Assembly: GCA_027669155.1 (NCBI GenBank)
Contig: JAQEDR010000019.1
Span: forward strand, 1 to 20,192
DNA length: 20,192 bases
Direction: 5' to 3'
DNA from: Peptoniphilaceae bacterium AM52-5BH
GTDB lineage: Bacteria; Bacillota; Clostridia; Tissierellales; Peptoniphilaceae
Shown here: piece after piece, positions 8,603-16,698 of the stretch
Numbering within the stretch: position 1 is the first letter of the stretch
Layout of the letters: each line of letters opens with the position of its first letter
Translations under genes and position numbers: made by a program
Notes under the pieces: generated by a model
Databases searched by the model: none
What the model was told of the DNA's origin: nothing
The model's input: the letters and a program-made list of their open reading frames with translations, nothing else

Positions 8603-9183
8603 AATATTACGCAGTAAAAAGAGGAAGGAATCCTGGGATATACACATCCTGGGATTCTTGCCTTAAGGAAGTAAAGGGATTTTCCAATGCGAGCTACAAG
8701 TCCTTTAAGAAAAAGGAAGATGCTATAGCCTTTATGGAAGATATAGGAGAGACGATTGAAGTAGACGATGAAACAATAATAGCCTATGTGGATGGATCTT
8801 ATAATCTTAAGGAGAAAATCTACGGGGCAGGTGTTGTCTATATAAGCAAGGATGGAGAAGAAGAACTCTACGAATCCTATACAGATGATTTCTACAAGCA
8901 TAGAAATGTAGCAGGAGAGGTCAGAGCAAGTGAGCTTGCTATAAAAAAGGCTCTTGAAGAAAAAAGAGAAAAAATAATAATCTATCATGACTACCAGGGA
9001 ATCTCCTCCTGGGCCAATGACGAATGGAAGGCCAACAACGACCTTACTATCTCTTATAAGAGTTTTGTTAAAGAAGCGAGAAAAAGCCTAAAGATAGGCT
9101 TTGTCAAGGTCAAGGGTCACTCCAACGACAAGTACAACGACTGGGCAGATAGGCTCGCTAAAAAGGGCGCCTTAGTTGAATAA
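8599..9183 (+). CDS. rnhA: Ribonuclease HI with N-terminal viroplasmin-like (RNA-hybrid binding) domain
   Basis: Degrades the RNA strand of RNA:DNA hybrids. Residues 1-48 are the caulimovirus/viroplasmin hybrid-binding domain (Y-Y-A-V-K-R-G-R-N-P-G-I-Y, then a W and a G-F-x-N-A-x-Y-K-S-F pattern), as in eukaryotic RNase H1 and many Firmicutes. The RNase H domain follows at about 60-192, with the D-E-D-D catalytic set: D65 in Y-V-D-G-S-Y, E107 in A-G-E-V, D131 in Y-H-D-Y and D181 in Y-N-D-W. The length of 194 aa is typical. Its ATG overlaps the amylase stop by 4 nt, so translation is coupled. It is the last gene of the operon. Confidence 0.93.
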   Translation: MKYYAVKRGRNPGIYTSWDSCLKEVKGFSNASYKSFKKKEDAIAFMEDIGETIEVDDETIIAYVDGSYNLKEKIYGAGVVYISKDGEEELYESYTDDFYKHRNVAGEVRASELAIKKALEEKREKIIIYHDYQGISSWANDEWKANNDLTISYKSFVKEARKSLKIGFVKVKGHSNDKYNDWADRLAKKGALVE

Positions 9184-9203
9184 GGGTAAATAAAAAGTAA
9201 AAT
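9176..9203 (+). promoter_or_regulatory. Putative promoter of the antiporter leader
   Basis: TTGAAT at 9176-9181, a 16-bp spacer and TAAAAT at 9198-9203, overlapping the end of rnhA. If active it would give a leader of about 90 nt before the antiporter ATG, containing a small hairpin (AGGGAA 9210-9215 with TTCCCT 9225-9230) and the larger one at 9247-9285. Confidence 0.4.
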
Positions 9204-9246
9204 AAACTTAGGGAAATGAAGTTCTTCCCTGTAAAATAAACGCTAT

Positions 9247-9290
9247 AAGCTGATGACTTCTACTTAAGAGTAGGGCCATCAGCTTTTTTT
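9247..9290 (+). terminator. Intrinsic terminator or attenuator directly before the antiporter RBS
   Basis: The outer stem AAGCTGATG (9247-9255) pairs with CATCAGCTT (9277-9285), and an inner stem CTACT (9260-9264) pairs with AGTAG (9269-9273). Seven T residues follow at 9284-9290. The Shine-Dalgarno AGGAGG (9291-9296) begins at the next base. It ends the rnhA operon, but because it sits between a promoter candidate and the next gene it may also attenuate that gene. Confidence 0.75.
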
Positions 9291-9300
9291 AGGAGGAAAA

Positions 9301-10494
9301 ATGTTAACAAATGTCGGACTTATAATGATAGCAGGTCTAATCGGGTCTAAAATTTTTTCAAAAATCAAACTTGCCCCCATCTTGGGCATGCTTCTAGCAG
9401 GAATTATCATAAGCCCCAATCTCTTGGGACTAGTAAAGGGAGATATAGGGGCTCTTTCAAAGGACTTAAGGCAGATTGCTCTAGTAGTAATCCTATCGAG
9501 GGCTGGCCTTAGCCTATCTTTTGATAGATTAAGGGAGGTCGGTCTTCCTGCAATCCTAATGACCTTCCTTCCAGCAAGCTTTGAGATGGTCGCTATAACA
9601 TTTCTTGCTAATAAAATCTTTAAGCTTCCCTATATCGACAGCGCAATCCTTGGAGCTGTTCTTGCGGCAGTATCTCCTGCCATAGTCGTGCCAAGGATGA
9701 TAAGACTTATAGAAGAAGGCTATGGAGAAGATAAGAAGATTCCCGAGATAATCCTTGCAGGCTCTTCCATAGATGATGTCTACACCATAGTATTTTTTAC
9801 AGTTTTTATCAATCTAAAGCTAGGAGGTCAAGCCTCTATAGGAAGTTTTCTAAATATTCCTATATCAATTATTACAGGAATTCTTTTTGGAATATTAGTA
9901 GGATATATCCTATATATAATTTATTCAAATATAAATTTGGGCAGAATTTATAAGGCAATCGCCCTTATGGGCCTATCATTTTTTATCTTGGAAATAGAGG
10001 ACTTGGCTAAGAGCTATATAGCCTTCTCGGGCCTTGTGGCTATTATTTCTATGACTATGACGATTAAAAAACTTGACCAAGACCTTGCAGATGAACTTTT
10101 GGATGTTTACTCTAGCCTTTGGGAGCTTTTTGAGATCTTCCTCTTTGTCCTAGTGGGAATTACAGTAGATCTTTCTATAATAGGAGAAGAAATCATACCA
10201 GCCCTTCTTCTAATCACAGGAGGTATAATATTTAGGATGCTTGGAGTTTACCTGGCTCTTCTTCCTTCAAATCTTGAAAAATCTGAGAAGATATTTTCAG
10301 GCTTCGCCTATCTGCCAAAGGCCACAGTCCAAGCAGCCATAGGACCGGTCGCCCTAGGATATGGGATTGCAAGTGGTAAGCTAATCCTCGCCATATCAGT
10401 AATAGCAATCCTCTACACAGCACCCCTTGGAGCCATACTTACAGATAAGACCTACAAGAAGCTATTAGCTCAAAATAAAAAAGCCAAGCTTTAA
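9301..10494 (+). CDS. Cation/proton antiporter (Na+/H+ exchanger family, CPA type)
   Basis: An integral membrane protein of 397 aa with about 11-12 hydrophobic segments across its whole length and no cytosolic regulatory domain. Features of monovalent cation:H+ antiporters are visible: R67 in L-S-R-A-G-L near the fourth span, S125-P-A-I-V-V-P in the discontinuous-helix region, and the S-S-I-D158-D159 pair at the expected ion-binding site. It should exchange cytoplasmic Na+, K+ or Li+ for H+; the ion cannot be read from the sequence. A strong AGGAGG sits 4 nt before the ATG. Expression may be controlled by the terminator-like hairpin just upstream. The end of the gene overlaps a bidirectional terminator. 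Confidence 0.88.
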   Translation: MLTNVGLIMIAGLIGSKIFSKIKLAPILGMLLAGIIISPNLLGLVKGDIGALSKDLRQIALVVILSRAGLSLSFDRLREVGLPAILMTFLPASFEMVAITFLANKIFKLPYIDSAILGAVLAAVSPAIVVPRMIRLIEEGYGEDKKIPEIILAGSSIDDVYTIVFFTVFINLKLGGQASIGSFLNIPISIITGILFGILVGYILYIIYSNINLGRIYKAIALMGLSFFILEIEDLAKSYIAFSGLVAIISMTMTIKKLDQDLADELLDVYSSLWELFEIFLFVLVGITVDLSIIGEEIIPALLLITGGIIFRMLGVYLALLPSNLEKSEKIFSGFAYLPKATVQAAIGPVALGYGIASGKLILAISVIAILYTAPLGAILTDKTYKKLLAQNKKAKL

Positions 10495-10516
10495 TATTAG
10501 CATTGGCTTATTATTT
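10475..10516. terminator. Bidirectional terminator between antiporter and Fic genes
   Basis: AAGCCAA (10481-10487) pairs with TTGGCTT (10503-10509). Downstream on + is a T-rich run (10510-10518), and on - the A run at 10475-10482 gives a T run. It serves two convergent genes and overlaps the antiporter stop codon. Confidence 0.75.
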
Positions 10517-10526
10517 TTCTGTAAAA

Positions 10527-11279
10527 TTATAGAAATTTCTTAGCTTTATCTATTTCGGATTTTAAATCTTCTAAGATATCATATTCCTTTTCGATAACTA
10601 GGTTATTGAAATCATTTAGCTCGCCTGTACCAGCGTATTTATCAAGGCTTTCATAATAACTAGGTCTATCACTAGCCTCGATTATTATAGCTTTGAATCC
10701 ATTAGCCATCAAGACATAGTTTAATAGTAATCGTGCACATCTACCGTTTCCGTCTTGGAAGGGGTGGATTTTTACAAATTGAGCATGGACGAAAGAGGCT
10801 AGTTCAATAGGATTTAGAACTTTAGTTTTAGTATTATAATCCATTATGAAAAACTTCATATCTTCCCTAACCATAGTCCAATCAGGTGGACTAAAAGATG
10901 CACCTGTAATCCTTACGTTATATCTCCTGTAAATACCACCATCAATAATATTTTCCATAACTATTTGATGAATATCTTTGATTAATTCCTCATCTAATTC
11001 TCGACCCTGTGCAAGCATTTGATGGATATATCTATTAGCCTTTTGATTGTTAGTGACTTCGTAGATTTCCCTTAGCTCCTTGCCCCCTATAGAAAGTTTA
11101 TCAATTAAAATAGTTTTTACTTCACTTATACTTAAGGTGTTTCCTTCTATTTTTGTAGATTCGTGAGTAAATTTAACATTAAAATCTTCCATCATACTTT
11201 TATAGGTTTCTTTTGGTAAATATTTTATATTATCATTGACATAATCGTTTAATTTGCTAACTTTTTCGAAAGTAATCAT
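10527..11279 (-). CDS. Fic-domain protein (AMPylase-type, class II with N-terminal inhibitory motif)
   Basis: A Fic enzyme that is expected to transfer AMP, or another nucleotide part, to a hydroxyl of a target protein. The active-site loop is complete: H172-P-F-Q-D-G-N-G-R180, with His172 as catalytic base. The N-terminal inhibitory helix is also present, S41-T-K-I-E45-G46, matching (S/T)xxxE(G/N), whose Glu blocks ATP placement in self-inhibited Fic proteins. The inhibitor is thus in the same chain, before the Fic core (class II). The length of 250 aa suits a solitary Fic protein; there is no C-terminal winged helix. The ribosome-binding site GAGGGAG precedes the ATG, and a TATAAT-like -10 (11320-11315 on -) lies about 35 bp upstream. 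No separate antitoxin is seen. The target is unknown. Confidence 0.9.
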   Translation of the reverse strand: MITFEKVSKLNDYVNDNIKYLPKETYKSMMEDFNVKFTHESTKIEGNTLSISEVKTILIDKLSIGGKELREIYEVTNNQKANRYIHQMLAQGRELDEELIKDIHQIVMENIIDGGIYRRYNVRITGASFSPPDWTMVREDMKFFIMDYNTKTKVLNPIELASFVHAQFVKIHPFQDGNGRCARLLLNYVLMANGFKAIIIEASDRPSYYESLDKYAGTGELNDFNNLVIEKEYDILEDLKSEIDKAKKFL

Positions 11280-11360
11280 TGCTCTTCTCCCTCATTTAAT
11301 ATGGGCTTTTTTATATTATACTATTTAAAACAGACTTTATATTTAATAATTATAGGAAAG

Positions 11361-11392
11361 AAAAAACTAGCTCATAAATCTATGAACTAGTT
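11361..11392 (-). terminator. Rho-independent terminator of the amino-acid ABC operon
   Basis: On the - strand a 12-bp stem (11392-11381 with 11376-11365, one G-U pair) with a 4-nt loop is followed by a T run (complement of the A run at 11361-11366). It starts 7 nt after the ATPase stop. Confidence 0.85.
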
Positions 11393-11398
11393 TCAAAC

Positions 11399-12139
11399 TT
11401 AATTTTCTCCCAAAAATCTCTTTAGGAACTCCTTGGTCCTGTCGTGGTCTGGGTTTGTGAAGATTTTTTCTGGAGTGCCGTCTTCTAGGATGATTCCCTT
11501 GTTCATGAACAAGACCCTACTAGATACGTCTCTTGCAAAGTCCATCTCGTGGGTTACGACGATCATGGTCATACCGCTTTTGGCAAGCTTGGTCATTACA
11601 TCTAGGACTTCTCCAACAGTCTCTGGGTCGAGGGCGCTTGTTGGCTCATCGAAAAGAAGGAGGTCAGGATTCATGCAAAGGGCACGGGCTATGGCTACCC
11701 TTTGTTGCTGGCCTCCGGAGATTTGGCTAGGCTTTGCATTGACATAGTTTTGCATATTTACGCTTTCTAGGTACTTTCTAGAAATTTCTTCGGCTTCCTT
11801 ATGATTTCTACCGAGGACCTTGATTTGACCTAGCATGCAGTTTTCAAGGACGGTCTTGTTGGCAAAGAGATTAAAGTTTTGAAATACCATGCCTACCCTG
11901 GACCTGTATTTTCTTTGGTCGAACTTATGGTCTAGGATATTGTCGCCCCTGTAGAGGATCTCTCCGCTTGTAGGAGATTCCAAGAGGTTAAGGCAGCGAA
12001 GGAGGGTCGACTTACCAGATCCAGAAGATCCTATGATAGATACTACTTCTCCTTCATTTACTGCCATATTTATATCCTTAAGGACTAGATTGTCCCCGAA
12101 TTTTTTCTCTAAATTGTTTACTCTAATTATCTCAGACAT
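11399..12139 (-). CDS. Polar amino-acid ABC transporter, ATP-binding subunit
   Basis: The ATPase of a PAAT-type amino-acid importer, 246 aa. It has Walker A G37-S-S-G-S-G-K-S-T45, Q-loop Q87, signature S141-G-G-Q-Q, Walker B L-L-L-F-D-E (160-165) and H-loop H197, so it should be active. I took the ATG at 12139, preceded by AGGAG with a 6-nt gap; the frame stays open further up but that part overlaps the permease and is not ATPase-like. The start overlaps the end of the upstream fusion gene by 8 nt, so the two are co-translated. Substrate is set by the partner and suggested by the T-box leader (probably lysine). A strong terminator follows. Confidence 0.95.
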   Translation of the reverse strand: MSEIIRVNNLEKKFGDNLVLKDINMAVNEGEVVSIIGSSGSGKSTLLRCLNLLESPTSGEILYRGDNILDHKFDQRKYRSRVGMVFQNFNLFANKTVLENCMLGQIKVLGRNHKEAEEISRKYLESVNMQNYVNAKPSQISGGQQQRVAIARALCMNPDLLLFDEPTSALDPETVGEVLDVMTKLAKSGMTMIVVTHEMDFARDVSSRVLFMNKGIILEDGTPEKIFTNPDHDRTKEFLKRFLGEN

Positions 12140-13697
12140 TGTTTGCTCCTGTTGATGATTCCATGATAAAGTCAGTATCCCTAAATCTTCTTTCAAGGAC
12201 AAGAAGGATTCTCGTAATAGTGAAGGTTAGTACGAAATAAATTACTGCTGTTATCAAGTAAGTTGGGAAGTATTGGTAGGTTGATCCTGCGACAGACTTA
12301 CTCATAAAGAAGAGCTCTGTTACAGAAATTACGTTAAGGACTGATGTATCCTTGATGTTTATTACAAACTCGTTTCCGATTGATGGGAGGATTGTAAGGA
12401 TTGTTTGAGGAAGGATTACGTGAACCATAGTTTGGAAATGGGTCATGCCTATAGCCTTGCAGGCTTCAAACTGTCCCTTGTCAATCGAATTGATTCCACC
12501 ACGGACTACCTCAGATAGGTAGGCTCCAGTATTGATAGAAACTATAAGGATTGCCGCAAACATGGTCGATAGGTCGATATCGAAATATTGTTTGAGTCCG
12601 TAGAAGATTATTACAGATTGAACCATCATTGGGGTTCCCCTAAATATCTCAACATAAGCTCCCAAGATCCAATTGATTATTTTGTGGAGATAGTAGGTAA
12701 AGGCATTTTCTGTCTTTTTGACTTCCATTCCTCTAATAACTGCAACCAAAAGACCTAAGAGGAAGCCTAGGATTGTGGATATTACGGCTATGATTAGGGT
12801 ATTTACCACACCCTTTAGGAAAAGAGTAGAGTAGGTCGCCCAAATCGATTTAACTTCATCGACAAAGCCTGCACTTTCTTCCTCATCTGCAGTAAGCTGG
12901 GTCATGACTCCCATAATCTCAGCCTGTTCCTTTTCTATATCCATAGATGAAAGAACCTTGTTGATATCTTCCGTTAGAGGAGAGTTTTTGGAAATTCCTA
13001 CTCCTACTGTCGTATCTTCATCATTAGTAGTAAAGCCATTTGCTTCGTCGAAAGTTATATAGGTAAGCTTTGGGTTGGCGGCTATGGCAGATTCAGCACC
13101 AGCTTCTTCTGAGATATAGCCGTCAATTGTTCCAGCATTTGCAGCAGCAATCATGGTAGGGAAGGAGTCCATGGATTCTTGTTTGTTAACACCTGCCATC
13201 TGATCGATCATAGCTACGTGGAAGGTCCCTAGTTGGGCGGTAATCTTTGCTCCCTCAAAGTCATTAATGGACTTGGCATCCTTGTACTTTGAATCCTTTT
13301 GGGTAACTACAACCATCTTGGCATGGTAATAAGGAATAGAAAAGTCGATTTGCTCGAGCCTTTCAGCAGTTGGGCTCATACCAGCAACTATTGCATCGAT
13401 CTTGCCACTGGTTAGGGCAGGTATTAGTCCATCCCATTCGATCTTGTAGATTTCAAGTTTCTTGCCTAGACCATCGGCGATCTTCTTGGCAAACTGGACG
13501 TCATAACCGTTGGCATACTCACCCGGGGAGTTGGCTACAGGATAGCCTCCATTTTCATCACTTACTTCAGAGAAGTTAAATGGAGCGTAGTTTACTTCCA
13601 TACCTACTCTGAATGTGTCTTCTTCGCTTGCATTAACCTGGCCAAGGGGTGTTATGATTAGGATAAGTGCAAGGATAATCTTTACTAGCTTTTTCAT
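12132..13697 (-). CDS. Amino-acid ABC transporter: substrate-binding protein fused to permease
   Basis: A two-domain importer subunit of 521 aa. Residues 1-24 are a signal peptide (no lipobox Cys). Residues 28-275 form a family-3 solute-binding domain, with the ligand-carboxylate motif M-S-P-T-A-E-R followed by I-D-F-S-x-P-Y-Y. Residues 295-510 are a HisM/GlnP-type permease domain with the EAA loop E-A-C-K-A-I-G-M and about 4-5 spans. Binding-protein/permease fusions of this kind are common in Firmicutes (for example GlnP-like proteins); the binding domain stays tethered to the membrane. I chose ATG 13697, with AAAGGA upstream and a typical signal peptide; the longer open frame runs into the T-box terminator. 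The lysine-like T-box specifier points to lysine or a related basic amino acid. Confidence 0.92.
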   Translation of the reverse strand: MKKLVKIILALILIITPLGQVNASEEDTFRVGMEVNYAPFNFSEVSDENGGYPVANSPGEYANGYDVQFAKKIADGLGKKLEIYKIEWDGLIPALTSGKIDAIVAGMSPTAERLEQIDFSIPYYHAKMVVVTQKDSKYKDAKSINDFEGAKITAQLGTFHVAMIDQMAGVNKQESMDSFPTMIAAANAGTIDGYISEEAGAESAIAANPKLTYITFDEANGFTTNDEDTTVGVGISKNSPLTEDINKVLSSMDIEKEQAEIMGVMTQLTADEEESAGFVDEVKSIWATYSTLFLKGVVNTLIIAVISTILGFLLGLLVAVIRGMEVKKTENAFTYYLHKIINWILGAYVEIFRGTPMMVQSVIIFYGLKQYFDIDLSTMFAAILIVSINTGAYLSEVVRGGINSIDKGQFEACKAIGMTHFQTMVHVILPQTILTILPSIGNEFVINIKDTSVLNVISVTELFFMSKSVAGSTYQYFPTYLITAVIYFVLTFTITRILLVLERRFRDTDFIMESSTGANNV

Positions 13698-13730
13698 AAT
13701 AAATCCTTTCATGATATATTTGATTGTAAA

Positions 13731-13988
13731 ATAAAAGTCCTTACTGCTCCAAATGGAAGCAATAAGGACGAAAATTCGCGTTACCACCTTAATTTTAGCT
13801 CATCTCACGACAAACTACTCAATAAGTACAATCATACTCTCTTGCTATAACGGGCAAGTCCCGCTGTCAGATCAAATATCCCCGACAAAACTCAAAGGCT
13901 TTTTTCACCAAAATTTAAAATCTCCATTCACACCAGCCAGGATTCTCTTTATTTTAAAATCTTTGGTTACTCCTCTTATCATTGTTGT
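13731..13988 (-). promoter_or_regulatory. T-box leader riboswitch (probable lysine specifier) for the amino-acid ABC operon
   Basis: Transcribed on -. The conserved T-box sequence AAGGTGGTAACGCGAA (13790-13775) forms the antiterminator and pairs with the tRNA acceptor end. It is followed by a terminator hairpin (13769-13737, about 14 bp) with a T run (13736-13731). Upstream is Stem I with AGTA of the loop-E motif (13971-13968) and the GGCTGGTG element. In the specifier loop the 3' side reads G-AAAAAA-G (13906-13899). Every sensible placement of the codon after the GAA bulge gives AAA or AAG, so lysine is most likely. Uncharged tRNA should allow readthrough into the importer genes. The T-box identity is firm; the specifier is a hand fold. 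Confidence 0.9.
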
Positions 13989-13995
13989 TGTTTAT

Positions 13996-14024
13996 ATATT
14001 ACACTCAAAAAAATTAAATGTCAA
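13996..14024 (-). promoter_or_regulatory. Sigma-A promoter of the T-box/ABC operon
   Basis: On the - strand a perfect TTGACA (14024-14019), a 17-bp spacer and TAATAT (14001-13996). It is placed a few bases before the T-box leader and diverges from niaR. Confidence 0.85.
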
Positions 14025-14059
14025 ATTTATTTTTGGGGTAAAGTGATATAGAGGTTAAT

Positions 14060-14569
14060 ATGAATATCAAAGACAGACAATTAGAAATTATAAGAATCTT
14101 ACAAGATAGGACTAGCCCCATATCTGGAGGGAGCTTAGCAGAGAAATTCGGCCTAAGTCGCCAGGTTATAGTCAAGGATATCTCTATCCTTAAGGCAAGT
14201 GGCTATGAGATAAAATCAAATAATAAGGGATATTGGCTAAGTCAGGCTTCGAAGATAGAATTTATCATAAAATGCTCCCACAGGGACGAGGAAATAGGAG
14301 ATGAGCTAAACATCATAGTAGATAGGGGAGGAGAAATCCTCGATGTCTTCGTCAACCACAAGACCTATGGACTTATCAAGAAAGAGCTAAATATCAAATC
14401 AAGGAAGGGCGTAGATGTTTTCATCAAATCAATAGATGAGGCAACGCCCCTAAAAAATCTCACAGAAAATATCCACTACCATACCGTGAGGGTGGATAAT
14501 GAATTTGCCAAAGAAAGTATCGAGAATAAGCTTAGGGAACAGGGGATTTTAATAGACAAAGACCTATAA
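14060..14569 (+). CDS. niaR: Niacin-responsive transcriptional repressor, HTH + 3H domain
   Basis: A repressor of NAD-synthesis or niacin-uptake genes that uses nicotinic acid as co-repressor. An N-terminal winged helix-turn-helix (about residues 5-55; S-L-A-E-K-F-G-L-S-R-Q-V-I-V-K-D is the recognition helix region) is joined to a 3H domain (about 65-165) with the conserved histidines H74, H100, H139 and H141 that bind metal and ligand. The 169-aa length is typical of NiaR/YrxA. None of its usual targets (nadABC, niaP, niaX, pncB) is in the window, so it acts elsewhere or on itself. It diverges from the T-box operon. A short GAGG ribosome-binding site precedes the ATG; no clear -35/-10 was found. 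Confidence 0.85.
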   Translation: MNIKDRQLEIIRILQDRTSPISGGSLAEKFGLSRQVIVKDISILKASGYEIKSNNKGYWLSQASKIEFIIKCSHRDEEIGDELNIIVDRGGEILDVFVNHKTYGLIKKELNIKSRKGVDVFIKSIDEATPLKNLTENIHYHTVRVDNEFAKESIENKLREQGILIDKDL

Positions 14570-14588
14570 GAAAGTCTTATCATCAAAA

Positions 14589-14741
14589 GGGGCTGTTGCA
14601 GAATGAATAAATCGTACCGCTATCGTTAGAAGAACCTCCACGGAAATTTTGCCTCCATCAGCCGGCAGGCATCACTGAAAATTTCCTAAGAGAACCTTCT
14701 AACGATGGTACGATGATTATTCATAGTTTTGCAACAGCCCC
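14589..14741 (+). repeat. 153-bp near-palindromic MITE-like repeat
   Basis: Ends are perfect 12-bp inverted repeats: GGGGCTGTTGCA (14589-14600) and TGCAACAGCCCC (14730-14741). Further paired blocks run inward (TGAATAA, TCGTACC, ATCGTTAGAAG, GGAAATTTT), so the whole element folds into one long imperfect hairpin. There is no coding capacity. The tips resemble the ends of some Firmicute insertion sequences, so it may be a non-autonomous relative; the family is not assigned. Confidence 0.8.
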
Positions 14742-14832
14742 ATCAGAAGCAAGAAGTTTGTTTATTGGGAAATAAGTCGGGTATAAACATTACCAAAAAG
14801 CTTGTATAAATGGAAGAAAAAAGGAGTAACCA

Positions 14833-15255
14833 ATGATTAAGAGAAAAAAACATATACCACTTCTAATACTTGTAGTATTTGGAATATGCCTAATATTTTT
14901 CAATCTAAAATCTAGCGTGGAGGATATCCAATATGAGAGGATATTTAAATCTGAAAGAGCTTTTGGAGATGATTACTTCGATATATACCTAATTAATTCT
15001 AAGGGAGAGCAAAATAACTGGAAGAAAATAGATGATGACTATTATATACAATCAAAAGGCTTCAAACAAATGATGGCAAGTTATAAATCTGAAATAGAAG
15101 ATTATGACATCTTGTCAAATTCGATATCCGAACTAGAAAAAGATAGTAATACTGTTTACTTCTACCAAGAAAATATCGATAAAAATGGCCACAGAACCTT
15201 ATATATTTATAATAGTGATTTGGATAAGGGATATATCTTTAATTTTCAAATTTAA
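14833..15255 (+). CDS. Small membrane-anchored protein of unknown function
   Basis: A 140-aa protein I do not recognise. A short basic start (I-K-R-K-K-H) is followed by one hydrophobic span at about residues 8-24, then a hydrophilic, acidic and Tyr-rich part of some 115 residues that should lie outside the membrane. There is no lipobox and no sorting signal. A good ribosome-binding site (AAGGAG) is 7 nt before the ATG, and possible -10 elements (TATAAA at 14782) lie upstream, so it looks expressed. It sits alone between the palindromic repeat and a dead IS3 element, at the border of the accessory region. It could be a cargo or orphan gene. Confidence 0.6.
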   Translation: MIKRKKHIPLLILVVFGICLIFFNLKSSVEDIQYERIFKSERAFGDDYFDIYLINSKGEQNNWKKIDDDYYIQSKGFKQMMASYKSEIEDYDILSNSISELEKDSNTVYFYQENIDKNGHRTLYIYNSDLDKGYIFNFQI

Positions 15256-15341
15256 GTGAGCCTTTATATAGCAAATAAAGAAAAAGACAATGATAATGAC
15301 CTCAACCCCAAAATCTGGAATAGGGATGGAGGGGTTTTTGT

Positions 15342-15883
15342 ATACCAAAATACACAAAAGAATTTAAAATTAAATTAATAAATGAATATTTATCAGATGA
15401 AACTGGTGGTCGATTAATGATTTTTAAAAAATATGATATACCTGAAGGTACATTGAAAAACTGGATAGTCAAATATAAGTCAGGAGGTTTTGACAAATTA
15501 ACTAAAAAAATAAGAAGAAATATACTAGTGAATTTAAACTATCTGTAATACAATATAGACAAATAAATAATACTACATATAGACAGACTGCAGAACACTT
15601 TGATATTAGCAATGGATCAACAATATGCCAATGGTTAGAAGATAATAGAGGTAGGCCTAAGAAAGATATATCTAAATCAGATAAGAAACCTAAGAACGAA
15701 AAACAAATATCTGAATCCGAAAGAGAAGAATTAATAAGACTTATAGCGGAAAATGAATATATAAAGGCAGAAAACAAAATAATAAAAAAAGAAATCGCCT
15801 TGAGAGAAAAGAATTACGCTGCGGAACTCAATGCGAAAAAGCAGAGATTGTCAAAAAACTCAAAGAAAAAGACTACAGACTAA
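15342..15883 (+). pseudogene. IS3-family OrfA (broken)
   Basis: The reading begins at ATA (15342-15344), where related elements have ATG before P-K-Y-T-K-E-F; a GGAGGGG ribosome-binding site remains just upstream, so the start codon appears lost. Two helix-turn-helix repeats follow, the first with G-T-L-K-N-W and the second with G-S-T-I-C-Q-W. Between them the A run at 15504-15510 is one base short, which shifts the frame. The C-terminal leucine-zipper-like region and stop (15881-15883) are intact. OrfA normally binds the ends and joins OrfB by programmed frameshifting. Confidence 0.8.
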
Positions 15884-16698
15884 AATGTCTTTTAATAGCT
15901 ATCGATTTGCCAAAATCAACATACTACTATGAAATTAATAAAGTTTATGCTGTTAAGATTAGAAATAAAAATATAGAAAATAAGATATCTGAGATATTCA
16001 ACAATCACAAAGGAAAATATGGTGTAAGATGAGTATATAGAGAATTATTGAATCAAGGATATGCAATAAATTATAAAAAAGTTCAAAGAATAATGCATGA
16101 ATCAAAACGATTTGGTAAAAGACTAGAAAAAAATATCATTCATGCAAAGGAAAAGTAGGGAAGATTGCTGATAATATAATAGACAGATATTTTAAAGCTG
16201 ATAATCCGTTACAAAATGGAGTACTTATGTATCTCAATTTAACTTTTTATTATGTAAATGCTACATTTCACCAATACTGATATGTATATAAATGAGATAA
16301 TCTCATATGACTTACCCTTAAGTCCTAATTTAAAGCAAATATCTAATATGCTAATGAAAGTATTTAACAAATTTCCAAAACTAAATAACTTAATCTTACA
16401 TTCAGATCAAGGTTGGAAATACCAACATAAATATTATATAAGTGAACTCAAGAAACACGGTATTATCCAATCGATGTCAAGAAAAGGTAATTGTTATGAT
16501 AACTCAATTATGGAAACGTTTTTTTCAAGATTAAAGAATGAAGTTTATTATGGTTACGAAAAAAGGTATAACTGTTTTGAAGAATTTTCGAAAGGAATAG
16601 AATAATACATCTATTATTACAACAACGAAAGAATTCAGAAGAAAACAAAATGGATGCCACCTACAAAATATAGGCTGGTATCCACTGCAAATAATTAA
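15820..16698 (+). pseudogene. IS3-family OrfB, DDE transposase (broken)
   Basis: This is an rve-type DDE transposase. Lesions read directly: CGA to TGA at 16030-16032; a one-base loss in the A run near 16128; another in the A run near 16215; the first catalytic Asp of W-S-T-D-V-S-Q changed to Tyr; a one-base loss near 16277; and GAA to TAA at 16603-16605. The later motifs H-S-D-Q-G-W and N-S-I-M-E-T-F-F (second Asp and Glu) and the Y-I-Y-Y-Y-N-N-E-R-I tail survive. The open stretch 16258-16605 is only a fragment of this gene, not a gene of its own. Confidence 0.88.

Noticed and set aside
12140..12202. Longer N-terminus for the ABC ATPase
   Set aside because: The extra 21 residues overlap the permease gene and are not ATPase-like; ATG 12139 has a good ribosome-binding site.
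13698..13787. Longer N-terminus for the binding-protein/permease fusion
   Set aside because: It would run through the T-box terminator hairpin and precede a normal signal peptide.
13753..14046. 97-codon open frame on +
   Set aside because: It lies entirely on the opposite strand of the T-box leader and its promoter; no ribosome-binding site and no protein-like composition.
13981..14059. Promoter and operator for niaR
   Set aside because: No well-spaced -35/-10 pair on + was found; candidate hexamers are too close or too far apart to report.
15302..15777. Two open frames on - across the IS3 region
   Set aside because: They are antisense shadows of OrfA; no family features and no ribosome-binding sites.
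16258..16605. Independent 115-aa transposase gene
   Set aside because: It is an internal fragment of broken OrfB between a frameshift and a nonsense codon, without a ribosome-binding site.
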